Source: Vibrio crassostreae 9ZC13
GTDB lineage: Bacteria > Pseudomonadota > Gammaproteobacteria > Enterobacterales > Vibrionaceae
Assembly (NCBI RefSeq): GCF_000272045.2
Contig: NZ_AJYZ02000019.1
Coordinates: forward strand, 1,388,409 to 1,424,194
Direction of reading: 5' to 3'
DNA: 35,786 bases
A program made the position numbers and the translations under genes. Numbering within the stretch: the first letter of the stretch is position 1; the number at the start of each line of letters is the position of its first letter. The notes beneath the pieces are model-generated. The model saw only the letters and a list, made by a program, of their open reading frames with translations, was not told the DNA's origin and made no database searches. Of the stretch, positions 22,199 through 29,991 are shown piece after piece.

Positions 22199-23998
22199 TT
22201 AAATCCTTACATCGTGGCGTTGGTCACGCCCCCAAACCAAATTGATGATCGCTCGTGAAGCAAAAATGCCCGTAAACATACTGGTTAGAAGACCTAAGCC
22301 CAGTGTCAGAGCGAAGCCCTGAATCGGTCCATTACCAATGGTATATAGAGCCACAGCAACGATCATGGTAGTGACGTTAGCATCGAAAATTGACGAGAAT
22401 GCGCTATCGAAACCACGATCGATAGAGCTAGCAAAGCTGCGCCCTTCTTTCATCTTGTCTCGAATACGCTCGAAGATAAGCACGTTAGTGTCTACCGCCA
22501 TACCGACGGTCAGTACCAAGCCCGCAATACCCGGCAGAGTTAACACCGCACCCGGTAGCAAGGCAATCAAACCAAACAACGTGGTCATGTTAACCACCAA
22601 TGCACAGTTCGCGACCCAACCAAGGCGGCGGTACCATAGCGCCATAAACGTGAGAGTCAGACCAAGGCCAAGAGCCAAAGCAGCAAAGCCATTCGTTACG
22701 TTTTCAGCACCCAGAGATGGGCCAATAGTACGCTCTTCAATGATGGTAACAGGCGCTGTTAATGAACCGGCACGTAGCAATAGAGCAAGCTCTTGTGCTT
22801 CTGCCATGCTGCCTGCACCAGTGATTCTGAAGCGGCTACCCAGTTGAGATTGGATGTTCGCCACACTGATTACTTCGCTGGTTTTTTCGCTGTTACCGGC
22901 TCTGTCACGGCTGTATTCGCTGTAAACGGTCGCCATTGGCTTGCCGATATTATGGCGAGAAAACTCAGACATTTTCTTACCACCAGAAGAATCAAGCGTG
23001 ATGTTTACTTCTGCACTGCCCATTTCACCAATGCCACTGCGTGCATCGATAATGTGTTCACCGCTCAGCACTGCTTTGCGAGCAACCACTACGCGATTAC
23101 CATCTGAATCTTTCAGAGTTTGAGTATTGCGCGTTGCGTTGTCGTACACAGAGTAGAACGCTAATGAAGCCGTAGCACCAATCACGTCTTTCGCAGCTGC
23201 AGGGTCTTGTACACCCGGTAATTCGATACGGATACGGCTTTCACCTTGGCGTTGAATCGATGCCTCAGTGATGCCTAGCTCTTCAATACGGCTGCGCATG
23301 ATCTGCAGGTTTTGTTGAACCGTTAGATTACGTAGCGTTCTTTGCTCTTCTTCAGACTGAGTTAACGTTAGCGATTTATCTGAACGGTCACGTTGCCATT
23401 GTGGGAACTCTTCGCGAATCAGTTTCTGTGCTTTCTCGAAATCGGCATCAGTACGGAAGTTAAACTCAACTTGGTTGTTCACCACTTTACCGCGTGCATA
23501 ACGCACTTGGCTGGTGATTTCATCGACTACAGATTGCGCTTGTGCGTGGTAAACCGGTTCCATGTCTACTTCTAACAGGAACTGCACACCACCACGTAAA
23601 TCAAGGCCTAGCTGAATCGGTGCGAAGCCCATGTCAGTCAGCCATTTCGGAGCTGCTGGCTCCATCGCTAGCGCAACTGTCGCGTTATCCAATAGGCGCT
23701 CATTCAGCACCTCTTTAGCCTTCGCTTGTTGTTCTGCGTCTTCCAAGATCACGACTAAACGTTGGTCTTTTTGAAATGCCGATTTAGCTTGGATGCCTTC
23801 GCTCGCAAGGTATTGGGTAATTTGACTCGCATCGATGGTCTGTTCGGAACGATTGTTAATTTGAACCGATGCATTTTCGCCATACCAAGAAGGTAAAGCA
23901 CTCAGAACCATGATGATGATGGTGGCGATAAGCACCACGTATTTCCACTTTGAGTAGTGGTTAATTTGTTTTCTTTGAATGCGTTTTTTCACAGTCAA
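22199..23998 (-). CDS. secD: Protein translocase subunit SecD (second SecDF pair)
   Basis: A 599-residue SecD: TM1 at about residues 17-36, the GLDLRGG motif at 131-137, a periplasmic P1 head (about 140-420), and a five-helix C-terminal membrane part (LALGLGLTLTFMALWYRRLG onward, with GMAVDTNVLIFERIRD). Asp in that last motif is the conserved ion-pathway residue. The start is TTG at 23998 or GTG at 23992; AAGAAGAGA just upstream is the likely ribosome site. The gene follows a VemP-like ORF after 275 nt. In V. alginolyticus the corresponding secDF2 is proton-driven and switched on by VemP arrest in low sodium; that function is transferred here by homology. Confidence 0.93.
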   Translation of the reverse strand: MTVKKRIQRKQINHYSKWKYVVLIATIIIMVLSALPSWYGENASVQINNRSEQTIDASQITQYLASEGIQAKSAFQKDQRLVVILEDAEQQAKAKEVLNERLLDNATVALAMEPAAPKWLTDMGFAPIQLGLDLRGGVQFLLEVDMEPVYHAQAQSVVDEITSQVRYARGKVVNNQVEFNFRTDADFEKAQKLIREEFPQWQRDRSDKSLTLTQSEEEQRTLRNLTVQQNLQIMRSRIEELGITEASIQRQGESRIRIELPGVQDPAAAKDVIGATASLAFYSVYDNATRNTQTLKDSDGNRVVVARKAVLSGEHIIDARSGIGEMGSAEVNITLDSSGGKKMSEFSRHNIGKPMATVYSEYSRDRAGNSEKTSEVISVANIQSQLGSRFRITGAGSMAEAQELALLLRAGSLTAPVTIIEERTIGPSLGAENVTNGFAALALGLGLTLTFMALWYRRLGWVANCALVVNMTTLFGLIALLPGAVLTLPGIAGLVLTVGMAVDTNVLIFERIRDKMKEGRSFASSIDRGFDSAFSSIFDANVTTMIVAVALYTIGNGPIQGFALTLGLGLLTSMFTGIFASRAIINLVWGRDQRHDVRI

Positions 23999-24003
23999 GA
24001 TCT

Positions 24004-24174
24004 CTTCTTTCTACCAATCACCGTAAATACGTGCTCAAAAATAGCACCAGAAAAAAGCAGTGATCGAGCATTTTAACCAGCTAGGGTGACCAGTTATTTA
24101 CTACGATTGGTATGTCTAATATTTTGCGAACACGAGCGATGGCTAATCACGACCAGAACAAGCTGATTGAAAGA
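24004..24174 (-). promoter_or_regulatory. Candidate SD-masking RNA structure upstream of secD
   Basis: In the 275-nt gap the minus-strand segment TCTTTCAATCA (complement of 24164-24174) can pair with TGATT-GGTA-GAAAGA (complement of 24006-24020): 11 bp with a 4-nt bulge. The second arm runs into the secD ribosome site (AAGAAGAGA, complement of 24002-24010). Separately, the last vemP codons CTTCTT (complement of 24280-24285) are complementary to AAGAAG in that site. Either pairing could hide the ribosome site. The structure is read by eye, not folded. Confidence 0.45.
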
Positions 24175-24273
24175 TAGTGATGCTAAAGCTGATGTCGCTA
24201 TGCTTGTTTTGATTAACTGGCGAGTTCAACGGGCACAAGTGACCATCGATACGACCAGTTTAGGGTCAAACGA

Positions 24274-24780
24274 TTAGCTAAGAAGTTCTCGGAAATGCGA
24301 GTATTGGATGTTGCCCTCTTTCCACCCAGCAAGCCGGGAAGACGGAGAACTCACAATGCTGGTCCAGTGCTGCTTGGAATCCAACAATGGTGTGTTGAAA
24401 AGCAGAGAAGCCAGTAATGAAGGGGGAGAGAAGTCGATCAGTAGGTGATAAGCAGGCTCAAGATCGGCCACGCTTTCTTGCTCATTACTGAGCATACGTC
24501 TGAAGTTTGCTGCTTGAAGGCTTGATTCGGTGTCGTGATAGTTGGAACTGTCACCAGAAGGTACTGTGCCAAACTGAGCCTTATCGCACTCTAAGTAGCT
24601 CGACGGATTATCCGTATCAGCTTGTTTACAAAGATCATTCTGTGAAGATTGCTCTTGAGCCGAGTATATTTGAAATGGCTTAGAAGGAAACGAATAGCCG
24701 TTAGAATTCACTAAGCCAAAGCTCAGTAAAAACAACATTAAGACTAATCGGGTACCCAGTTTAAGCAATCTAATATCCAA
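24274..24780 (-). CDS. vemP: VemP-like translation-arrest secretion monitor
   Basis: A 168-residue secretory peptide. The N terminus (MDIRLLKLGTRLVLMLFLLSFGLVNS) is a signal sequence, and the middle is polar and low in conservation. The C-terminal part ends SSRLAGWKEGNIQYSHFRELLS, where RLAGWKEGN (149-157) matches the arrest motif I recall from V. alginolyticus VemP (RISGWKETN). Trp153 lies 15 residues from the end, compared with about 16 in the known 159-residue protein. VemP stalls its own ribosome unless it is exported, and this exposes the secD2 ribosome site. The start is TTG at 24780; TTG at 24768 is also possible. The position directly upstream of an orphan secDF supports the call. Confidence 0.82.
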   Translation of the reverse strand: MDIRLLKLGTRLVLMLFLLSFGLVNSNGYSFPSKPFQIYSAQEQSSQNDLCKQADTDNPSSYLECDKAQFGTVPSGDSSNYHDTESSLQAANFRRMLSNEQESVADLEPAYHLLIDFSPPSLLASLLFNTPLLDSKQHWTSIVSSPSSRLAGWKEGNIQYSHFRELLS

Positions 24781-24791
24781 ACAACATTCTC

Positions 24792-24808
24792 GTAGATCGT
24801 CAATCTAC
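24792..24808. promoter_or_regulatory. Small dyad upstream of vemP
   Basis: GTAGAT-CGTCA-ATCTAC is a 17-bp dyad 12 nt upstream of the vemP start. It could be an operator or a short leader hairpin. Apart from the terminator and tandem repeat described separately, I see nothing else in the 243-nt gap. Confidence 0.3.
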
Positions 24809-24960
24809 AATACAAATGAAACGCTGTCTTGATTTAAAACATTTTTTTAGAAAATGATTCGATGCAACCGATTAAGCACCCTCGCAATTTAGATTTACAT
24901 AGATCTAAAACGGCTTAACAACTGGTGATGGATAGATGTTATGAATAGTAGAAAAACAAG

Positions 24961-24987
24961 AAAGCCAAGCGGTGATCGCTTGGCTTT
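24961..24987 (-). terminator. Intrinsic terminator after M16 peptidase gene
   Basis: AAAGCCAAGCG (24961-24971) pairs with CGCTTGGCTTT (24977-24987), 11 bp, loop GTGAT. On the minus strand it is followed by CTTGTTTTTC. It lies 36 nt beyond the stop. Confidence 0.88.
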
Positions 24988-25013
24988 GAGTTGTCTATTT
25001 CTGTTGGTTTCAA

Positions 25014-25034
25014 GCTTTAGGCTTTAGGCTTTAG
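25014..25034. repeat. Three-copy 7-bp repeat spanning the M16 stop codon
   Basis: Three perfect copies of GCTTTAG (CTAAAGC on the coding strand) cover the last codons of the M16 gene and its TAA stop. The stop is created inside the repeat, so losing one copy or adding copies leaves the protein end unchanged. Confidence 0.93.
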
Positions 25035-27798
25035 GACGCATGATGTTCTTAACCTTACGGCTATCTTCACCAAAGATGCGTTGGACAAGTTGATTCATGT
25101 CTTCCGCAGTAATCGACCTCGCCACTCGCTCAACTTGAGACAAAGCTTCGATATCGTAACCATGAAGTAAATAACGAGACAGGTACCATGCTTGGTCAAT
25201 AGAGCTCATCTCGAGAGGCGTGAAGTCCGCTTCAAACTGTTTCACGACTGCGTGCATTTCCTTTTCAGAGACGCCTTGTAAAAGGTCTGCAATCACTTTA
25301 TCGATCGCCACTTCGACTTGGTCAACGTTCTCCGGCGCTACCATCGCCCCGATAACCCACTCACCACTCAGCTCACTATCTGCGGATGATGAATACGTAT
25401 ATGGCGAGTAATCTAAGCTCAACTCTTCACGAATATAAGCATCTAAACGAGCTGCCAGCAGTCGTTCTAGCAAGTTTTCCGTGAAGATATCTTTTGCCGT
25501 TACGCCTTGGTCGGTTTCGGCTTCAGGTTCAGAGATGACTCGTAAGATGTACTCTGCACTATTCACATTGTTGATCGCTAAATCAATGCGTGATTCAGAT
25601 GGCTGCTTGTAAGCCACCTTAAATTCAGGAACCTCAGCTTTTTCTAATGGAATCGAAGCCAAGTATTGCTCAACCAAAGGCTTTAATTCACTTGGGTCGA
25701 TGTCACCCACGATCACCAATTGGTTATGCCTCATTTGACCAAACAATTGCTGATGAAGATTAGCGACGTCTTCCACAGAAACCGCTTCAACACGTTCTTT
25801 ATCAACAAAGAGGTGGCCACTGTCTTGACGATAGATATTCTGGTTTCTTGCGCGCTCAAACTGACCGACAGGGCTGCTCAAGAAAGATTCTTGACCTTGT
25901 ACAAACTCCTGTTTCACTGCCTCTAACTGCTCGGGAACAATTTTAGGCGCAGTTATGAAGGTATAAAGCGCAGCAAACGTATCTTTGAGCCCATCTTTGT
26001 TAATACTAAATTCAACACCATGGCGAGTGTTGCCAATAAAGGAATCAGCTCTAATATCTTCACGATCAAAGTACGCTAAAAGCTCAGAACCCGTAAATTC
26101 ACCCACACCACTTCGAGCGAAAGTAGGTAACGCAACCTCAACCGCTGGGTAAAGGCTCGGATCCAAAGCGGCTTTTCCACCGAGGCTCATGTACATCACC
26201 CCAACATCATCACCCGCCACATAATCACGCAGATACCACATGTCGATACCATTGCTCAACGTCCACTTTTGGATATATGGGTCTACGGACATTTGTTCAG
26301 CAAGTACAACCTCGCCTTGCGAGCTAGGTACAGCAAAAGCACTGGCTGTTCCTATCGCAAGCGGCGGAATTCCCGCCTCGCTATACGTGGCTTTTAAGCT
26401 ATCTAGAGAGTTAATGACCGCTGTTCTGTCTTCATTGTCGTCCATCCCAATAACAATAAAGTAATCATCAGAAAGTAGATTCTTGATGTTGTCGTTAATC
26501 ACTTCAAGGCTCAAGTTAGCAATGAAAGCTTCCAAACTTACTTGATAGTCTTTCTGTGATTGGACGATTCGATCTGTGACTAACGCACTCGCTTTGTAGT
26601 TCGCGTGTTCAACGCTATCCATTTTATCCCAGTCATGCTCGATGTTGTCGAGTAAGTCTTGATAGTAGTGCTGTTCGCCAACAATATCCGTTTCCGAAAC
26701 ACCAAAATCACGCAATGACGCCAATGTAGAAAGCAGATCTTGTTGGATTACTTCACGGTCTCCAGCCGGAAACCCAACACTTATTGCCGAATAGTGCAGA
26801 GCACCCATTCGATAGCCATCAGACGCTATCCATTGAGTCGGCAGCGCGGCATCATTAAATACTGCTTCTAATCGTTGTCGAATCAACTGTTGAGAGGTTT
26901 CATCTAACCAACGTTGATGCTGCTGAGCATGATTTTCAACTCTATTTAAACCTCGGTTAAACGTCAGAGTGATGCTTGGCGCTTCTCTTCCTGCGTACTC
27001 AACATAATCATCTTCATTGAATGAGGTCATTTTCTGTTTCTCTGGTCTCGGCGTATCGCCACGCTCCCAGCTAGAAAACTTTTCTTCAATAAGTGGAATC
27101 ACAGTTTTGATGTCCACATCACCAGAAACGACCAGCTCAACTATTTGAGGTTGATACCAAGTCTGATAAAAGTTGCTGATGCCTTGAGGAGTAGCATTCA
27201 CGATCGACGATTTAGTCCCTAATGCATCTTGCGATTGGTACGGGCCGCCTTCAATGAAGTGGTCAAAGAATTTCTCTCCGAATGACTTATCATCGAGGCG
27301 AGCCATACGGAACTCACCAAGAACCACGCCTTTTTCTTTTTCGACTTCTGAACTTGATAGATCCAGGCCATCACCAATGTCACGCATCCACGTCAAAGCA
27401 GACTGCAATTGGACATTGTCAGGTAAATCTAACTGGTAGACCGTCTCTTCATAAGAAGTGTAGGCATTAATATCAGCACCAAAGCTAGCGCCTGCGTCTT
27501 CGAATAGACGAATCACATCGTTCTGAGAGAAGTTTTTACTGCCATTGAATGCCATGTGTTCCAAGAAGTGCGCGTAGCCTTCTTGTTGAGAAGTCTCTTG
27601 AATCGAACCGGCGTGCACGACTAAACGAACAGATACGGATTCTTCATGATCTGGATAAACATGATAAGTAAGGCCATTTTCTAGTTGGCCTGAAGTCCAT
27701 GCCGGATCCGGCTGGATTGGCGTTTCGGTAGTTTTTGATGTTGAGCTACAGCCAACTAAGGTGAGGCATAGAGCCGTCGCTAAATAATATGTTTTCAT
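25024..27798 (-). CDS. M16-family zinc metallopeptidase lipoprotein
   Basis: A 924-residue protein with a lipoprotein signal (LTLVGC, Cys17) and two M16 halves. The first half has the inverted zinc motif HFLEH at residues 77-81 and the downstream VEKEKGVVLGEF stretch with the third ligand. The second half (from about residue 500) is an inactive clamshell partner. M16 enzymes of this pitrilysin-like, membrane-anchored kind degrade peptides in the periplasm. Ser18 at +2 predicts outer-membrane anchoring. AAGAGG precedes the ATG. It is a single gene with its own terminator; the peptide substrate is unknown. Confidence 0.93.
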   Translation of the reverse strand: MKTYYLATALCLTLVGCSSTSKTTETPIQPDPAWTSGQLENGLTYHVYPDHEESVSVRLVVHAGSIQETSQQEGYAHFLEHMAFNGSKNFSQNDVIRLFEDAGASFGADINAYTSYEETVYQLDLPDNVQLQSALTWMRDIGDGLDLSSSEVEKEKGVVLGEFRMARLDDKSFGEKFFDHFIEGGPYQSQDALGTKSSIVNATPQGISNFYQTWYQPQIVELVVSGDVDIKTVIPLIEEKFSSWERGDTPRPEKQKMTSFNEDDYVEYAGREAPSITLTFNRGLNRVENHAQQHQRWLDETSQQLIRQRLEAVFNDAALPTQWIASDGYRMGALHYSAISVGFPAGDREVIQQDLLSTLASLRDFGVSETDIVGEQHYYQDLLDNIEHDWDKMDSVEHANYKASALVTDRIVQSQKDYQVSLEAFIANLSLEVINDNIKNLLSDDYFIVIGMDDNEDRTAVINSLDSLKATYSEAGIPPLAIGTASAFAVPSSQGEVVLAEQMSVDPYIQKWTLSNGIDMWYLRDYVAGDDVGVMYMSLGGKAALDPSLYPAVEVALPTFARSGVGEFTGSELLAYFDREDIRADSFIGNTRHGVEFSINKDGLKDTFAALYTFITAPKIVPEQLEAVKQEFVQGQESFLSSPVGQFERARNQNIYRQDSGHLFVDKERVEAVSVEDVANLHQQLFGQMRHNQLVIVGDIDPSELKPLVEQYLASIPLEKAEVPEFKVAYKQPSESRIDLAINNVNSAEYILRVISEPEAETDQGVTAKDIFTENLLERLLAARLDAYIREELSLDYSPYTYSSSADSELSGEWVIGAMVAPENVDQVEVAIDKVIADLLQGVSEKEMHAVVKQFEADFTPLEMSSIDQAWYLSRYLLHGYDIEALSQVERVARSITAEDMNQLVQRIFGEDSRKVKNIMRPKA

Positions 27799-27967
27799 AA
27801 CAACCTCTTAATGTCATTCATCGACAATATACAGATTGAGCTAACGATTATTATTTAATATTGAACCGGATGAGTATCTTTGTGATCTAGATCTTTATTT
27901 TATAAATCACTATACGTTATGTAAGATCGCCTGTGCTCGTTTAAAGCAGCGTTTTGATAGAGCCTAA

Positions 27968-28051
27968 TACATCCATTTAAACTCGCTAACTACATCCATT
28001 TAAAATCAATGGCTACATACATTTAAGCTAGTTCGCTACATACCCTTAAAC
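27968..28051. repeat. 23-bp-period imperfect tandem repeat at 3' end of LytTR gene
   Basis: Three units of exactly 23 bp start at 27968, 27991 and 28014, and a partial unit starts at 28037. Each begins TACAT(C/A)C or TACATAC and shares the core CATTTAA. The fourth, partial unit covers the last codons and stop of the LytTR regulator gene, so the array looks like decayed duplications of that gene end. The rest of the 237-nt gap (27799-27967) is AT-rich with nothing clear. Confidence 0.8.
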
Positions 28052-28884
28052 AACGCTTGCGAGGCACGGCTGATCGGTAGCTTTTCCCCTGACACATACG
28101 CCGACATCTGACCTGAGAGCCCTTTCTTCACCTTATCAATGGCGGAAACTTTCACTACCACTGAACGGTGGATTTGCCAAAACTCATCAGGATTGAGTTG
28201 CGCTATCAACTCTTTTAGTGACACGCGAAGAATATACTCCTCTAGCGATCCCCCTTGACCCTTCTTAAATATAGACACGTACTTGTCTTCTGCTTTGAAG
28301 TAAGCGACATCATCGACGGCGATTAGGTGAATGTCTTCCCCTACACTGGCTTTGAGCCATGTGAGATACTTTTTCTCCGATAGATAAGGAGGCTGCGTTT
28401 GCTGTGACGTCGACTGGGATAGTTGTTGAAGCTGAGCCATTAACGCCGTGATATCGGGCTGTTCTGGCGTGGTACCTGTTTGTGTTTGATTGCTCGACAG
28501 ACGCGCTTGCACTTTCTGACATGTGGCCAGTAAACGCTCTTCATTGATTGGCTTAAGCAGGTAGTCCATCGCATTGTGATCAAAAGCTTTGACCGCGTAT
28601 TCGTCATAAGCCGTGATAAACACAATCAATGGCGGTGAATCTAACTTGTTGAGTTGTTTCGCCAGAGAGATACCATCCAGTTCCGGCATACGAATATCGA
28701 GAAAAGCCACGTCGGGCTTAAGCTGCTGAATACTCTGCATCGCCTCCAAACCGTTTTGTGCTTTACTGACGATTTCTAACTCCGGCCAAACCTCAGCAAG
28801 GCTCTTGTCTAAGTGGTGACTTAACAGTGCTTCATCGTCTGCGATTATCGCCGTTACGCTCGGCTGTACTGTTGGGTTGTTCAT
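28036..28884 (-). CDS. LytTR-type response regulator
   Basis: A 282-residue regulator. The receiver domain (about residues 10-125) has the acidic pair Asp16/Asp17, phospho-acceptor Asp63 in FLDIRMPELDG, ITAYDEYA and LLKPI with the conserved Lys. A Gln/Ser/Thr-rich linker (about 128-165) leads to a C-terminal LytTR DNA-binding domain (about 170-280: YLTWLKASVGEDIHLIAVDDVAYFKAEDKYV, HRSVVVKVSAIDKV). LytTR regulators bind direct repeats at promoters. The partner is the LytS-like kinase 72 nt upstream. The gene is last in the seven-gene transport operon. Confidence 0.93.
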   Translation of the reverse strand: MNNPTVQPSVTAIIADDEALLSHHLDKSLAEVWPELEIVSKAQNGLEAMQSIQQLKPDVAFLDIRMPELDGISLAKQLNKLDSPPLIVFITAYDEYAVKAFDHNAMDYLLKPINEERLLATCQKVQARLSSNQTQTGTTPEQPDITALMAQLQQLSQSTSQQTQPPYLSEKKYLTWLKASVGEDIHLIAVDDVAYFKAEDKYVSIFKKGQGGSLEEYILRVSLKELIAQLNPDEFWQIHRSVVVKVSAIDKVKKGLSGQMSAYVSGEKLPISRASQALFKGM

Positions 28885-28956
28885 GGTTAGTCCTTTAAAT
28901 TCACACTGTAAATCGTCTATTTTGCGTCACTGTTCGGTGTTTTCTGATCTGTAATT

Positions 28957-29991
28957 CTAGGCGGCTGCCTCAGTCAACGGTAACAAGATCGTCGAGACTA
29001 CCCCGCCTTCAGCGTGTTCAGTAATCGTTAGGCTCGCCTTATCACCATACAGGGTTTCGATTCTTTGACGAATATTGCTTAACCCAACACCGTGACCCGT
29101 ATTCGCAGAAGGCGTTTTCAACCCAGCGCCATTATCAGCCACTTCAATTTTTAGCTGCTGTGCTTGTTGAGTAATACGAATATTCACTTGGCCACCAGCG
29201 GCTTTGGGCTCGATGCCGTGCGTGAGTGCATTCTCGACCAAAGGTTGAATCAAGAACGGTGGAATCACCTGCAAATCGCTAATCTCGTGTATTTCAATCG
29301 AGAACGTTAAGCGCTCACCCAAGCGTATCTTTTGGATATTAAGATAAGCGTCTAACAAGTCGACCTCTTGTGCGATGGTCGATTGCTCGGTGCGGCTGTT
29401 TTTCAGAGTTACACGTAATAAGTCAGTCAGTTTTTCGAGCATCAACTTGGCTTTCGCGCTGTCACTCTCAATCAATACATTGATGGTCGCAAGCGTGTTG
29501 AACAAGAAGTGCGGTTCAATTTGGCTTTGCAGTTGTTTAAGCTGGCTTAGCACCACCACCTTTTCTTGGTCGGCCTGACGACGCTTGGCCACTTCCAATT
29601 CGTTATCGGCACGTAACTGCTGCTCCCGAGTATAGAAATAGTAATAGCAAACCGAACAGAAGATCACACCGAGCAAGACTACAGATTTAAGGTCCGAGAT
29701 ATTAGCCCCGAAATACCCGTTCAACCAATAGTGTGCGTTCAAGGTACCAAAGGTCATCGCGATCACCATTGAGATACCCACCTCAAGCGTTCGAGATGTC
29801 CTCTTAAACAACTTCACCAAGATGAAAGAAGAACCCACGGCGCTGTAGCCAAAGCCAAAACTGATTGCCAGGTTAACCGTTAATCCGCCGCCCCAAATCG
29901 TATGGGTTGTAATCGCAATAAGAACACAAAATAGCGTGGTGAACGCGAAACTCTTAATCCATGAAAATCGACTGTTTGAAGAAGTGTCCAT
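28957..29991 (-). CDS. LytS/AlgZ-type sensor histidine kinase
   Basis: A 344-residue kinase with about four N-terminal membrane helices (residues 14-118) and no large periplasmic domain, a short coiled-coil (123-155), the His_kinase motif QSQIEPHFLFNTL with His161, and an HATPase domain (PLVENALTHGIEPK, DNGAGL, GVGLSNIRQRI). It resembles AlgZ/FimS and YehU-type kinases that pair with LytTR regulators. It probably senses a membrane-embedded or lipid signal, because almost all the sensor part is in the membrane; this is inference. The start overlaps the stop of the barrel gene (TAATG), so transport genes and regulator are one unit. Confidence 0.92.
   Translation of the reverse strand: MDTSSNSRFSWIKSFAFTTLFCVLIAITTHTIWGGGLTVNLAISFGFGYSAVGSSFILVKLFKRTSRTLEVGISMVIAMTFGTLNAHYWLNGYFGANISDLKSVVLLGVIFCSVCYYYFYTREQQLRADNELEVAKRRQADQEKVVVLSQLKQLQSQIEPHFLFNTLATINVLIESDSAKAKLMLEKLTDLLRVTLKNSRTEQSTIAQEVDLLDAYLNIQKIRLGERLTFSIEIHEISDLQVIPPFLIQPLVENALTHGIEPKAAGGQVNIRITQQAQQLKIEVADNGAGLKTPSANTGHGVGLSNIRQRIETLYGDKASLTITEHAEGGVVSTILLPLTEAAA

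Noticed and set aside
22338..22847. 169-codon ORF antisense to secD
   Set aside because: It is opposite a highly conserved gene and its composition is typical of an antisense shadow.
25014..25034. Phase variation of the M16 C terminus by the 7-bp repeat
   Set aside because: The stop codon is regenerated for any copy number of two or more, so the protein does not change.
27968..28051. The 23-bp repeats as a CRISPR array
   Set aside because: The units are contiguous with no spacers, they diverge from one another, and no cas genes are nearby.
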